Positions 26,810 to 36,233 of a stretch of DNA of 64,000 bases are shown piece after piece (the stretch's first letter is position 1; each line of letters opens with the position of its first letter). This stretch comes from GH45 sp046704385 (GTDB taxonomy: Bacteria > Bacteroidota > Bacteroidia > Bacteroidales > SZUA-534). Where the stretch lies: assembly GCA_046704385.1 (NCBI GenBank), contig JBJKSB010000076.1, forward strand, positions 1 to 64,000. The letters are read 5' to 3'. The notes under the pieces were generated by a model, which saw only the letters and a program-made list of their open reading frames with translations, had not been told where the DNA came from and did not search any database. The position numbers and the translations under genes are program-made.

Positions 26810-27757
26810 TTAAAACCGCTTTACATAAGCATGGCAATAGGGAGTACCGTGTTTTTTTTCGTAATAATCCTGGTGGTATTCTTCGGCACGCCAGAAATGA
26901 TCTGCAGGAACCACCTGAGTGGCAACTTTAAAGCCTTTATCTTCCAAAATTTTAATCAGCTTTTCAGCCGTCTTTTTTTGTGAATCATCCAGGTAAAAAA
27001 CAGCTGAACGGTACTGGTCTCCTCTATCCGGTCCTTGTCGGTTAACCTGGGTTGGATCGTGAATTTCAAAAAAGAGTTTGGCGATTGTTTCATAGTTGGT
27101 TTTTGAAGGATCGAATATAATCCGTACTGCTTCGGCGTAACCTGTAGTGTGGCTGCATACCTGCTCGTACGTTGGATTATCGCCCCTGCCCCCAATATAC
27201 CCCACTTCAGATGAGATTACTCCTTTAGCTTTTTGCATATAATATTGTACGCCCCAAAAACACCCCCCGGCAAAAATGGCTGTATCAGTTACCATTTTCA
27301 TTTTTCCGGCAGGAATAAAATCAAGCGATACGGAATTTACGCAATATCGGGTATTTTTTGGCGTAAAGCCCTCGCCTAAAAACACGTGACCCAGGTGAGC
27401 CCCGCATTTGGCACAAATAATCTCGGTGCGCATACCATCAGCATCAGGAATACGTATAACCGCTCCTTTAATTTCATCATCGAAACTTGGCCAGCCACAT
27501 TCCGATTCAAATTTATCGGTCGACCGGTAAAGCGGGGCACCACAATTCTTGCAAACGTAGGTTCCCTTTCCAAAATAATTATAATACTTCCCGGTAAACG
27601 GAGCTTCGGTTCCTTTATTAATGATTACGCGTTTTTCCTCAGGAGTCAGGTTTGTATTTATTACTGTCACCTTCCCTGATGGTTTAGTATTTTGGGCACA
27701 CCCCGTTGAAAATAACGAAAGTGTAAACAATATAAAAGCTAAGTTTTTCATCATCAC
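26810..27757 (-). CDS. Bifunctional MsrB-MsrA peptide methionine sulfoxide reductase lipoprotein
   Basis: A 315-residue fusion. A lipoprotein signal (LFSTGC, Cys near residue 20) puts it in the periplasm or envelope. MsrB comes first (about 30-150): zinc pairs CKNCG and CAKCG, catalytic Cys in RYCVNSVSLDF; it reduces methionine-R-sulfoxide. MsrA follows (about 160-315): catalytic GGCFWG, EVGYIGG, EEYHQDYYEK; it reduces the S form. Order B then A is opposite to many fused proteins. Together they repair oxidised envelope proteins, fitting an anaerobe exposed to oxygen. Start among three consecutive Met codons is uncertain. Confidence 0.93.
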   Translation of the reverse strand: MMMKNLAFILFTLSLFSTGCAQNTKPSGKVTVINTNLTPEEKRVIINKGTEAPFTGKYYNYFGKGTYVCKNCGAPLYRSTDKFESECGWPSFDDEIKGAVIRIPDADGMRTEIICAKCGAHLGHVFLGEGFTPKNTRYCVNSVSLDFIPAGKMKMVTDTAIFAGGCFWGVQYYMQKAKGVISSEVGYIGGRGDNPTYEQVCSHTTGYAEAVRIIFDPSKTNYETIAKLFFEIHDPTQVNRQGPDRGDQYRSAVFYLDDSQKKTAEKLIKILEDKGFKVATQVVPADHFWRAEEYHQDYYEKKHGTPYCHAYVKRF

Positions 27758-27931
27758 GGTTTTTAGTAATTAATAGGTAGTAACAGTTGGTAATAGTACC
27801 TGGTTCATTCGCAAATTTCTTTTAACGCAAAAATTGAGGTTAATCCCATATGGATACTTGGAAATGTACAGAAGGATTTTTACTTTTATTATGTTAAAAT
27901 AGGATTACATGTTTAATAAAAAACTTTTGAA

Positions 27932-28600
27932 ATGGATGAAGAAAATAACTGGAACAAACTGTACAAAATTAGTGGAATTGCAGCATTAGTAATAGTAGCC
28001 ATAATTCCAATACAAATAGTAATATATGCAATTTTTCCACCGCCGGAAACAACCATTGGATTTATTGAACTCTTTCATAAAAATTGGATTGTTGGATTGT
28101 TGAGCCTTGATTTATTATATTACATTAACAACGGTCTTATTGTATTAGTATACCTGGGCTTATTTGCATCACTAAGAAAAAATGATTTTGCAAATATGGT
28201 TATAGCCCTGACAATAGGATTTATAGGTGTTGCGGTTTACTATGCTTCAGCAGTTGGATTTGAAATGTTATCGGTAAGTAAGCAGTACTATTCAACAGAA
28301 TCAACAGAAATTAAGCAACAATTGCTGGCTGTGGGTCAGGGATTGATTTACAGATACAAAGGAACTGCATTTGACATATATTATGTATTCAATGCAATTA
28401 CTTTACTTTTGATATCAATAACAATGTATAAATCAAAGGATTTTGGAAAATCGACAGCTACATGGGGATTAGTTGCCGGATTTTTTATGATAATACCTTC
28501 AACCGCAGGAACTATAGGATTAGTTTTCTCTTTAATCTCGTTAATTCCATGGATTGTTTTTTCGATATTAATAGGGAAAAAATTAATACAGTTGGCTTGA
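27932..28600 (+). CDS. DUF4386 family membrane protein
   Basis: A 222-residue integral membrane protein with about six helices (residues 14-35, 52-72, 84-104, 140-160, 165-185, 192-215). The layout and the opening YKISGIAALV fit the DUF4386 family; function is unknown. The gene is followed directly by a truncated methyltransferase fragment. Confidence 0.75.
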   Translation: MDEENNWNKLYKISGIAALVIVAIIPIQIVIYAIFPPPETTIGFIELFHKNWIVGLLSLDLLYYINNGLIVLVYLGLFASLRKNDFANMVIALTIGFIGVAVYYASAVGFEMLSVSKQYYSTESTEIKQQLLAVGQGLIYRYKGTAFDIYYVFNAITLLLISITMYKSKDFGKSTATWGLVAGFFMIIPSTAGTIGLVFSLISLIPWIVFSILIGKKLIQLA

Positions 28601-28985
28601 TAAGATACCCAGAAACAGGCCTATTATTATAATTGCAGAAGGAGTGTTAGAATATCTTACAAATGAAGAAGTAAAAACACTATTTATTAAACTAACCGAT
28701 AATTTTCAGCATGGTCAATTAATATTTGATGTCATGAATTCATTTGCAGTTAATTCAGCAAAAAAAGATTTGAAAAACAGAACCGGGGCAATTCACAAAT
28801 GGGTAGTTGATGACCTGAGAAAGGTTGATAACCTGAATCCAAAACTAAAAAGGATTTCAGCATTTTCACTTTTTAAATCAGATTATAAACGAAATCTGCC
28901 TTTTGGATTTCGCTTTACAATAAATATTTTGTCTCATGCATCCCGATTTAATAACATGAATCGGATTTTACAATATCAATTTTGA
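28587..28985 (+). pseudogene. 3' fragment of a leucine-carboxyl-methyltransferase-type gene
   Basis: The frame is open from 28587 and reads RPIIIIAEGVLEYLTNEEV, LIFDVMNS and GAIHKWVVDDLRKVDNLNPKL, which matches the C-terminal half of SAM-dependent methyltransferases of the LCM (PF04072) class. The N-terminal half, including the SAM-binding glycine loop, is absent; the frame is interrupted by TAA at 28584 and the coding start lies inside the preceding gene. A GTG at 28644 gives a 113-codon frame, but it starts in mid-domain. Interpreted as a 5'-truncated remnant; a real short protein is unlikely. Confidence 0.7.
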
Positions 28986-28999
28986 TCCTTTATCAGTTT

Positions 29000-31669
29000 T
29001 TACTCCAATTTAATTATCATAGCATTTTGCAGCGTAATACCATGGTTCCGGTCAATTACCCTGATGGTGTATACATCTGCCTTTAAACCGGAAAGATCAA
29101 TATTAACGGGATACTGAATGTTCGAAGCCTGAAATAGCTGAACCCGTTGTCCAAGCCTGTTGTATATCTCAAATGAAACATCTTTAATTTTATCGGAATT
29201 TTTTAGCTGAATCGTAATACTTTCCTTAAAAGGATTGGGGTATACACTCAGTTCGGTTTTACCAGTCGCGATAAACCGAACTGAGGTACCGGCAATATCT
29301 TCCTCAGGTGTTCCATACAAAACCTCCGAGGCTCTCCAGTTAATGGCAAGCGAATTGTCGCTATCCGGATCAATCAGTTCCAGTGACTTTCCATATCCAT
29401 CGGCTCCCATAGGCCAGGGTAAACTATCGCTGTAACTCACTGAATCAATTATTTCACCTAAACAGTTGGCTAACAGTAGTGTTTCACCACTATTACTCAG
29501 CTTTTTTGAATAAGTATCATAGGCATTAAATCTAAAAATGTCATAGAATATGGCTCTGTCATTCGATAATACCAAACTTTTGCCCGGCTCTAAAATTGCA
29601 TTTTTGGTAAAAGAATATTGAATTCCGTCCCTAAAAGAATATCCCAAAAGATTAACATCAGAAGCCCCCTTATTTAATAGTTCAATAAACTCCATATCAT
29701 CAGAACCGGAATTATACATTATCTCACTTATGGTTATGGCATTAAAATCATTTTCAGGAATGTAGTAAGCCTCAGCCAACGCGCTCCATTCGTTAAAGCT
29801 TGAGGACAGAAACCGGGCTTTGATATGAGTGGCTTTGTTAATTACAATAGGTGTACTATAAATTGTTCCATGCACCTCGCCTCCGGTTTCCCTTGGATCG
29901 GTACCATCAAGGGTATAAATAATATCACCAGAATATATGGTGTTTTTTTCAAGTGCAATAGTTTCTCCATTTGAAATTCGGCCAGAATTTTCGCTAAATA
30001 ATGGCGGCATAACCTTTGGGAAAAGCAAATTATCGGATTGCCTCAATTGCCGGAGTACAATCGTCAGGCGATTTGGAATGTAATTATCAAGTGCACGGTT
30101 TACTTCGGGAATCCAGTGGTCATTTCTTGTATACACAGTTCCGGTTGCACTTTCCAGATAATCGCCCCAACGGGCCGATTCAAGTATAATAGCCAGATCA
30201 ATCTCATTCTTAAGTTTTAAGAACGATATTTCAAAGTTTTCAGGAGTTAATGCCCCATTATTGTAGGCATGTTTGTAAAAAGCATCGGCAAACATCAGCC
30301 TGTATTCAGGATTTTTTTTAAGCAATTGATGAATTTCAGTGGGTCCACCAACATCCAATTTACCGGTATTGTCATAATTAACATCGGAATACCGCATCAC
30401 ATGTTCGGCATCCCAGGTATAAAACCGGTATCCGCTGTTAAGCGTTTTATTTACAGCCGCATAATAATTCTGGTGCGCCCAATCAAAGTTTCCCAGATAA
30501 AAATTCAGTATCATATAATCAATAAACCAAGGCAGATCAAGGTATTTTTTTATCGATTCCAGTGACTCTGGTGTAGGAAATCCTTTTCGGGCTTGCTTTA
30601 ACAATTCCAGGTAGGATGAATTAGAACCGGCAACAACTGTGTTCGGATTGTGTTTTACTTCATCAAAATCTTCAGGTTGGGCATCGTAATTCTCGGCTAA
30701 AAATGCTTCATCGGGTCGTTCGTGCAAATCGTATACCCCCCAGTAAAGTCCATTTATATATAAGTTTACATAGATGCCATGAAAACTCAAGCCTCCCATA
30801 GCGTTCTGCATATTTGATGCAAGTTGATCCCTGAAATAAAGCGATGTATTACGCTGGGTATCATCCCAGGGATGCAGCCATGAATATAAAAAACCATCAA
30901 TAACCAGTGTATTTATTGATTTTATATCGGAATCAGGGAATAACTTTTTCTTAAGTTTCTTGGGCCCGTACTTATCTTTAAACAGAAGCCGCATCGACTG
31001 TTTAGGTACTTTCCAATTAACAATACTTGTACCGCCTTGGTTCTGCACTCCACAATTCACTAAAAAATTTTTTGTAGAATCAGCATAAATAAATTCTGCA
31101 CTTACCGGTTTTTCATGGGTAATATCAGAATTTGGGTAACCCACATATAATCCGGTTTCAGGTTTAAACCATTCATCGGTTGGCATTGAAAGTGACAAAG
31201 ATGGAAGCGATTTTAAGGCATCTGTTATTTGTGACGAATACTCCGGATTATCAATTACATCAGGATCCATTTCATAGTCAGCATCAATAGTGCTTGAACC
31301 GCCCCAGGAGGTTGGAAAACCTTTTGGAGATTTTGGCTGATGCATAATATTTTTTGGGAACAAATAGGTTTGAGTAATCAACTTAGAGGTATCGGTTGAT
31401 GTCCAGGCTATTGCTTTAACTATGGTAGTAGAGTCAATTTCGATACCGGTACTATAAACAGTTCCAGTTGCCGAAAATGGGTTGGAACAGTCTACTGAAT
31501 ATTTAATGATAGCTGCGGGATCAGATGATACTATTGACAGAACAAAGGGTGCATTATAAAAACCACGTTGACTGCTAAAAGTCAAGGTAAGTGTGCTTGC
31601 ACTATATAAACTCAGGCTGTAACTACAACTTAAAAGAACAATGCCTAGTATAAGTATCAAATTTCTCAT
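29000..31669 (-). CDS. Secreted CotH-kinase and lamin-tail protein with T9SS type A sorting domain
   Basis: An 889-residue exported protein: signal peptide (to about residue 24), an N-terminal chitobiase-C-like/FN3 segment (APFVLSIVSSDPAAIIKYSVD), then a CotH region (about 185-500) with GLYWGVYDLHERPDEAFLAENY and YTWDAEHVMR, a second chitobiase-C-like domain (about 570-640: IYTLDGTDPRETGGE), a lamin-tail domain (ITISEIMYNSGSDDMEFIELLNKG) and a T9SS type A sorting domain (LSVYPNPFKESITIQL). CotH kinases phosphorylate spore-coat proteins in Bacillus; in secreted Bacteroidota proteins the role is unknown. Confidence 0.85.
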   Translation of the reverse strand: MRNLILILGIVLLSCSYSLSLYSASTLTLTFSSQRGFYNAPFVLSIVSSDPAAIIKYSVDCSNPFSATGTVYSTGIEIDSTTIVKAIAWTSTDTSKLITQTYLFPKNIMHQPKSPKGFPTSWGGSSTIDADYEMDPDVIDNPEYSSQITDALKSLPSLSLSMPTDEWFKPETGLYVGYPNSDITHEKPVSAEFIYADSTKNFLVNCGVQNQGGTSIVNWKVPKQSMRLLFKDKYGPKKLKKKLFPDSDIKSINTLVIDGFLYSWLHPWDDTQRNTSLYFRDQLASNMQNAMGGLSFHGIYVNLYINGLYWGVYDLHERPDEAFLAENYDAQPEDFDEVKHNPNTVVAGSNSSYLELLKQARKGFPTPESLESIKKYLDLPWFIDYMILNFYLGNFDWAHQNYYAAVNKTLNSGYRFYTWDAEHVMRYSDVNYDNTGKLDVGGPTEIHQLLKKNPEYRLMFADAFYKHAYNNGALTPENFEISFLKLKNEIDLAIILESARWGDYLESATGTVYTRNDHWIPEVNRALDNYIPNRLTIVLRQLRQSDNLLFPKVMPPLFSENSGRISNGETIALEKNTIYSGDIIYTLDGTDPRETGGEVHGTIYSTPIVINKATHIKARFLSSSFNEWSALAEAYYIPENDFNAITISEIMYNSGSDDMEFIELLNKGASDVNLLGYSFRDGIQYSFTKNAILEPGKSLVLSNDRAIFYDIFRFNAYDTYSKKLSNSGETLLLANCLGEIIDSVSYSDSLPWPMGADGYGKSLELIDPDSDNSLAINWRASEVLYGTPEEDIAGTSVRFIATGKTELSVYPNPFKESITIQLKNSDKIKDVSFEIYNRLGQRVQLFQASNIQYPVNIDLSGLKADVYTIRVIDRNHGITLQNAMIIKLE

Positions 31670-31754
31670 ATTATGTTTAACTGAAAATAATAAGAATTTC
31701 CTAATATAGCTAATTTTCTAAATTAACCAGGTTTGATGCAGAAAACAATAATAA

Positions 31755-31792
31755 AAAGTGGTATAAAAACAGGCCTGTTTTTATACCACTTT
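31755..31792. repeat. Perfect 38-bp palindrome, probable korDABC terminator
   Basis: Left arm AAAGTGGTATAAAAACAGG (31755-31773) is exactly complementary to the right arm (31774-31792), with no spacer. On the minus strand the hairpin is followed by a T-rich run, so it can end the leftward kor transcript, which stops at 31957. Confidence 0.85.
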
Positions 31793-31956
31793 CGTATATT
31801 CAGTTATTCAAAAATATTATTCCAACGTTTATGTGTTTAGGTAAAAATTATCAGCATTAACTTAATTATTTGCAGTTTCTGTTCAAATGTGAATATCAAA
31901 ATCAGATTTTTCAGGCACCTTTAAAAACAGACTGTTTAATTATTCAGTTGCATTAA

Positions 31957-32505
31957 TTAAACGCTGAACTCCGCAACTTTTTCCATACCAACTTTAATGG
32001 CATCAAGATTCATAGGTATTAAACGATGATGTCTTTCAGGTAATGATTTTTCAAGCCCTTTTTGAACATTTTCGGTCCTGACTATAGGCTTTATTTTTAA
32101 GTAAGCTCCAAGTACAATCATATTAAAAGTCTTGGGGTTTCCCATTTTGGCAGCTTCCTCGGCCCCTTCAATGGTGTAAATATTGATATCATTACGTGTT
32201 GGCGGATGAGTAATCCCATTGGGGTCAAAAATTAAAACGCCACCCGGTTTTACCGTTTTCTCGAATTTATCAAGCGATTGCTGATTTAAAATAATGGCAG
32301 TATCGTACTCATGAACAATGGGCGAACTAATCCGGTTATCGCTTACAATTACCGTAACATTAGCTGTCCCCCCTCTCATTTCGGGTCCGTAGGAAGGCAT
32401 CCAACTCACCTCCTGATTTTGCATTACACCTGAATAGGCTAAAATTTTACCCATGGAAAGTACACCTTGTCCTCCGAATCCGGCTATAATAATTTCTTCT
32501 TTCAT
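31957..32505 (-). CDS. korC: 2-oxoacid:ferredoxin oxidoreductase, gamma subunit
   Basis: A 182-residue gamma subunit with the family markers EIIIAGFGGQGVLSMGKILA, WMPSYGPEMRGGTANVTV and ALNQQSLDKF-type NQQSLDKF. It completes a D-A-B-C operon; a 78-base gap separates it from korB. Substrate may be 2-oxoglutarate (Kor), or a branched-chain or indole-pyruvate type oxoacid (Vor/Ior). Confidence 0.93.
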   Translation of the reverse strand: MKEEIIIAGFGGQGVLSMGKILAYSGVMQNQEVSWMPSYGPEMRGGTANVTVIVSDNRISSPIVHEYDTAIILNQQSLDKFEKTVKPGGVLIFDPNGITHPPTRNDINIYTIEGAEEAAKMGNPKTFNMIVLGAYLKIKPIVRTENVQKGLEKSLPERHHRLIPMNLDAIKVGMEKVAEFSV

Positions 32506-32583
32506 TGCTATTCAATTTTATGATTCATTTTGATTACACCCGATTTATTTTCCGGTACTAATCAATAAAACTCATTTTGAAAT

Positions 32584-33393
32584 TTATTCAATAAACTTTT
32601 TATAGTCCTCAGCACTGTCTTTTTCACTGTCTTTTAAATCGCCAAGCGGATAAAATTTAAACATATGTTCTTCCATCCATTTGTTCGATTCAACCGGTGT
32701 GGTTTTCCATCCTGATGAACAGGTTGAAACAATTTCAATAAACGATGTGCCGATTTTTTTCTTTTGTATCTCAAAACCTTTTAAAATTGCTTTTTTGGCT
32801 TTACGCACGGCAACAGGTGTATGAACACTTTGCCTGGTAACATAAGCTGCACCAGGTAATTGTGCAATTAACTCGGTAATTTTTAAAGGATATCCATGCA
32901 AATCGGCTTCGCGGCCATAAGGACTGGTAGCTGTTTTCTGTCCAAGCAATGTTGTAGGAGCCATCTGGCCTCCTGTCATCCCGTAAATTGCATTATTAAT
33001 AAAGATAACCGTAATATTTTCGCCCCGGTTACAGGCGTGTAATATCTCAGCAGTTCCAATAGATGCAAGATCGCCGTCACCCTGGTACGTAAAAACAAAA
33101 TGATCGGGCATCAGTCTTTTGGCAGCTGTGGCCAATGCCGGTGCCCTACCGTGAGCAGCTTCCTGCCAGTCAATATCAATATAATTATAAGCAAGAACCG
33201 AACATCCTACGGGTGATACACCAATTGTTTTATCCTGGATGTCCATTTCCTCAATAACTTCGGCAACAAGATTATGAGCTACACCATGACTACAACCAGG
33301 GCAATAGTGCATTACGTTGTCGGTTAATACTTTTGACTTACTATATGCCAGGTTTTCTTTTTTGATGATATCTTTAAGTTCTAATACAGACAT
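32584..33393 (-). CDS. korB: 2-oxoacid:ferredoxin oxidoreductase, beta (TPP) subunit
   Basis: A 269-residue subunit with the thiamine-pyrophosphate binding pattern: HYCPGCSHGVAHNL, GVSPVGCSV, GRAPALATAAKR, and the GDGDLASIG...N motif ending FINNAIYGMTGGQ. It decarboxylates the 2-oxoacid and passes electrons to ferredoxin. A strong Shine-Dalgarno (AGGAGGGAAG) overlaps the end of korA two bases upstream, so translation is coupled. Confidence 0.95.
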   Translation of the reverse strand: MSVLELKDIIKKENLAYSKSKVLTDNVMHYCPGCSHGVAHNLVAEVIEEMDIQDKTIGVSPVGCSVLAYNYIDIDWQEAAHGRAPALATAAKRLMPDHFVFTYQGDGDLASIGTAEILHACNRGENITVIFINNAIYGMTGGQMAPTTLLGQKTATSPYGREADLHGYPLKITELIAQLPGAAYVTRQSVHTPVAVRKAKKAILKGFEIQKKKIGTSFIEIVSTCSSGWKTTPVESNKWMEEHMFKFYPLGDLKDSEKDSAEDYKKFIE

Positions 33394-33395
33394 AA

Positions 33396-34484
33396 TTACT
33401 TCCCTCCTAAAATTTGTTTTTCAAATGCAGTAACTACCTCATCAGGCGAAGGAATTACTCCGCCGTATCTGCCAAAATGCTCAACCGGAATATTTCCACC
33501 GGTAGCCAGTTTTACATCGTACACCATTTGTCCGGCACTCATTTCAACCGATAACATTCCTTTTACCTGTTTGCTAAACTCAGCTATTCGCTTGGTCGGG
33601 AATGGCCAAACTGTAATTGGTCTTAACAAACCAACTTTATATCCTTTGTCGCGAGCCAACTCAACTGATTTCTGACAAATACGGGCCGACGACCCATAGG
33701 CTACAAAAAGATATTCGGCATCGTCAGTCTGAAATTCCTCAAACCGTACTTCATTTTCCTCAATGGTGCGATATTTTGCCTGCAATTTATGATTATGCTT
33801 TTCCTGTTCTTCAGCTACCAGGTTTAATGAAGTTGAGATATGTCGCTCGCGGTCTTTTGTTTTACCTGTTGTGGCCCATGAGCCCGATATTTTCTGGATT
33901 TCTTCATCGGTCCAGCGGGGTTTATAATCACCCACCACTACTTTTTCCATCATCTGGCCAATTACTCCGTCAGATAAAATAAGGCTTGGGATTCGGTATT
34001 TAAAAGCCAGGTCAAATGCCAGTCCCACAAAATCATGCATTTCCTGTACAGAAGCCGGAGCAAGCGCAATTACCTGGTAATCACCATGGCCTCCACCTTT
34101 TGTGGCTTGAAAATAGTCTGCCTGCGAAGGCTGAATGGTTCCTAAACCTGGTCCTCCACGAACCACATTTACAACTAAACAAGGCAGTTCAGCCCCGGCA
34201 AGATATGAGATTCCTTCAAGCATCAGGCTGATACCCGGACTTGAAGAGGAGGTCATCACTCTCTTACCGCATGATGCACCCCCGTATAACATGTTAATTG
34301 AAGCAACTTCACTTTCAGCCTGAAGAACCACCATTCCGGTGCTTTCCCAGGGTTTTCGTAGCATAAGTGTTTCCATTATTTCGGACTGAGGGGTTATCGG
34401 ATAACCAAAATAACCATCGCAACCGTAACGTATTGCTGCTTCGGCCACTGCCTCATTTCCTTTCATTAATTTTAATTCACCCAT
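33396..34484 (-). CDS. korA: 2-oxoacid:ferredoxin oxidoreductase, alpha subunit
   Basis: A 362-residue alpha subunit: GNEAVAEAAIRYGCDGYFGYPITPQSEIME, EAEVASINMLYGGASCGKRVMTSSSSPGISLM and a transketolase C-like end (VGLLRPITVWPFPTKRI). Together with KorB it forms the catalytic core converting an oxoacid and CoA into acyl-CoA, CO2 and reduced ferredoxin, an oxygen-sensitive reaction of anaerobes. It follows korD with a 25-base gap. Confidence 0.95.
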   Translation of the reverse strand: MGELKLMKGNEAVAEAAIRYGCDGYFGYPITPQSEIMETLMLRKPWESTGMVVLQAESEVASINMLYGGASCGKRVMTSSSSPGISLMLEGISYLAGAELPCLVVNVVRGGPGLGTIQPSQADYFQATKGGGHGDYQVIALAPASVQEMHDFVGLAFDLAFKYRIPSLILSDGVIGQMMEKVVVGDYKPRWTDEEIQKISGSWATTGKTKDRERHISTSLNLVAEEQEKHNHKLQAKYRTIEENEVRFEEFQTDDAEYLFVAYGSSARICQKSVELARDKGYKVGLLRPITVWPFPTKRIAEFSKQVKGMLSVEMSAGQMVYDVKLATGGNIPVEHFGRYGGVIPSPDEVVTAFEKQILGGK

Positions 34485-34509
34485 TACTATAATTTTTTTA
34501 ATCAGATTA

Positions 34510-34734
34510 TTAAACTTTCACCTTATAAACGGTGATTACACTATCGGGGCAAACAAGCCCGCAATTGGCACATCCAATACAACCTTCATGATTTTCTAAT
34601 TGAGCATAGTTATAGCCTTTGCCGTTTACCTGTCTGGCTAATGATACAACATTAGTAGGACAGGCAACCACACATAAACCACAACCTTTGCACCTCTCAA
34701 TATCTACTTCAATTGCTCCTACGATTTTTGCCAT
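34510..34734 (-). CDS. korD: 2[4Fe-4S] ferredoxin subunit of the oxidoreductase
   Basis: A 74-residue protein with two CX2CX2CX3CP cluster motifs (CKGCGLCVVACP and CIGCANCGLVCP) placed symmetrically, as in delta subunits. First gene of the korDABC operon. It transfers electrons from the catalytic subunits. Confidence 0.93.
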   Translation of the reverse strand: MAKIVGAIEVDIERCKGCGLCVVACPTNVVSLARQVNGKGYNYAQLENHEGCIGCANCGLVCPDSVITVYKVKV

Positions 34735-34805
34735 AATATAAGATTTATTGTTGCGTATAATTTCGAAATATATTTAAAATTATTGGGACAACCTTTATAA
34801 AGTTA

Positions 34806-36131
34806 TCATAATTTATAAAATGCGAAGTCGTTATTAAATTGTTTAACTCTGTCTTCAAGTATTTTAAACTGTTCACGCTTTACCTGACTAACACATGCGC
34901 GAAGTCCCTCACTCCGTTCACTTCCACAGGATGTTAAACTGATGGCGCTTATTCCATAATATAATAAGTTTTTTATTAATTCGCCGCCCGGCATTCCCGG
35001 ATACGAAATGGTAAAATAAAAGCCGTTGGCCAAATCCTGATCAATATCTTTATCGTAAACCAGTTTAAAACCGTTTTCGGTAAAAATACGTTTCATGATA
35101 GCTGCTTTTTCACCATATTCTGATACTTCATCCACAAAATTGAATTTACCTTCGTTGGCAGCTTTTAACATGGCTGCCATTCCATATTGAACCGAATGGG
35201 CGACACCAGAACTAAATGTATAAATAATTCTTTGAATCAGTGTATAACCCAATGTACTTGTACCAAATCTATCCTTCAGATTAGGATATTCCCGGTTATA
35301 AATGGCATCAGAAATACACAAAAGTCCTATACGCTGTCCCGCATAGCTGAAAGCTTTTGAACTTGAAATCAGCAGAATGTAATTGTCGGTATAATTAGCC
35401 ACCGTAGGCTGATATGGTGGTTCTCCGGGTCTTGATATATCTACCCTGAAATCCATACCAAAATAAGCCAGATCTTCAAGTACAATTACATCATACTTGT
35501 TGGCCAATTCTCCTATAATTTGTAATTCACTCTCCGTAAAGCAAATCCATGACGGATTATTCGGATTTGAATAAATTATAGAGTTTATGTTTCCCTGACT
35601 CAGGATTTCTTCCAGTTTATCACGAAGTTTTTCACCTCTATGGTTGTAAACATCAAAATGGGTGTACTTATGCCCCATAACTTTAAACTGGACTTTTTGA
35701 ACAGAAAATCCCGGATCGATAAACAATGCAGTGTCCTTTTCAGGATCGAGATTACTGGCGAGTAAAAAAGTAGCATAGCTACCCTGCATCGACCCCACAG
35801 TGGGTACACAACCTTTAGGGTCAATTTGAATATTCATGAAATTTGCTACAAATTTGGAAGCTTCCTCTTTGAGCGATTTAATTCCATCGAGCATAGGATA
35901 TATTGAAGCCACCCCGTTTTTAAGAGCCTCTATTTCTGCAAGTGTTCCAATTTCCGGGGGTTTTAGTCCGGGAACTCCCATCTCCATTCTGATGTATTTT
36001 TCACCGGTGGCTGATTCAATATCGTTGGCAATATTAACTATCTCACGTATAGTAGCATTACTTAAGTCAGAAATATTTAGTTTATTAATGATCGCTGTAA
36101 CTATATTGGAATCGATTGGAGTTTTATTCAT
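34806..36131 (-). CDS. Pyridoxal-phosphate aminotransferase, class I/II
   Basis: A 441-residue aminotransferase: Schiff-base Lys259 in SSSKAFSYAGQRIG, NPNNPSWICFTE, DLAYFGMDFR and a C-terminal Arg in LRACVSQ. ATG 36131 opens the family-like region (MNKTPIDSNIV); the frame continues 34 codons further through non-family sequence and a predicted -7 promoter element at 36198, so it is not used. It lies 71 bases upstream of korD in the same direction. Transamination would yield the 2-oxoacid consumed by the oxidoreductase. Substrate not determined. Confidence 0.88.
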   Translation of the reverse strand: MNKTPIDSNIVTAIINKLNISDLSNATIREIVNIANDIESATGEKYIRMEMGVPGLKPPEIGTLAEIEALKNGVASIYPMLDGIKSLKEEASKFVANFMNIQIDPKGCVPTVGSMQGSYATFLLASNLDPEKDTALFIDPGFSVQKVQFKVMGHKYTHFDVYNHRGEKLRDKLEEILSQGNINSIIYSNPNNPSWICFTESELQIIGELANKYDVIVLEDLAYFGMDFRVDISRPGEPPYQPTVANYTDNYILLISSSKAFSYAGQRIGLLCISDAIYNREYPNLKDRFGTSTLGYTLIQRIIYTFSSGVAHSVQYGMAAMLKAANEGKFNFVDEVSEYGEKAAIMKRIFTENGFKLVYDKDIDQDLANGFYFTISYPGMPGGELIKNLLYYGISAISLTSCGSERSEGLRACVSQVKREQFKILEDRVKQFNNDFAFYKL

Positions 36132-36197
36132 TGCGAAGTGTTCGTTTCTTTCAAATTTGCTGCAAGTATAAATAAAATTGAAGGTTTTGCTAAAGCA

Positions 36198-36205
36198 CAA
36201 AGGTA
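36198..36205 (-). promoter_or_regulatory. Candidate -7 element of the aminotransferase gene
   Basis: TACCTTTG on the minus strand fits TAnnTTTG, 67 bases before ATG 36131. It supports the shorter start. No TTTG partner seen. Confidence 0.3.
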
Positions 36206-36233
36206 TATTTAATAACAGTATTTTTTGAAACAC

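Noticed and set aside
28644..28985. Intact 113-residue gene
   Set aside because: It starts in the middle of a methyltransferase domain whose upstream part is in frame to 28587 but lacks the N-terminal half.
36132..36233. N-terminal extension of the aminotransferase
   Set aside because: The added 34 residues are unlike the family and include the candidate promoter; ATG 36131 is preferred.
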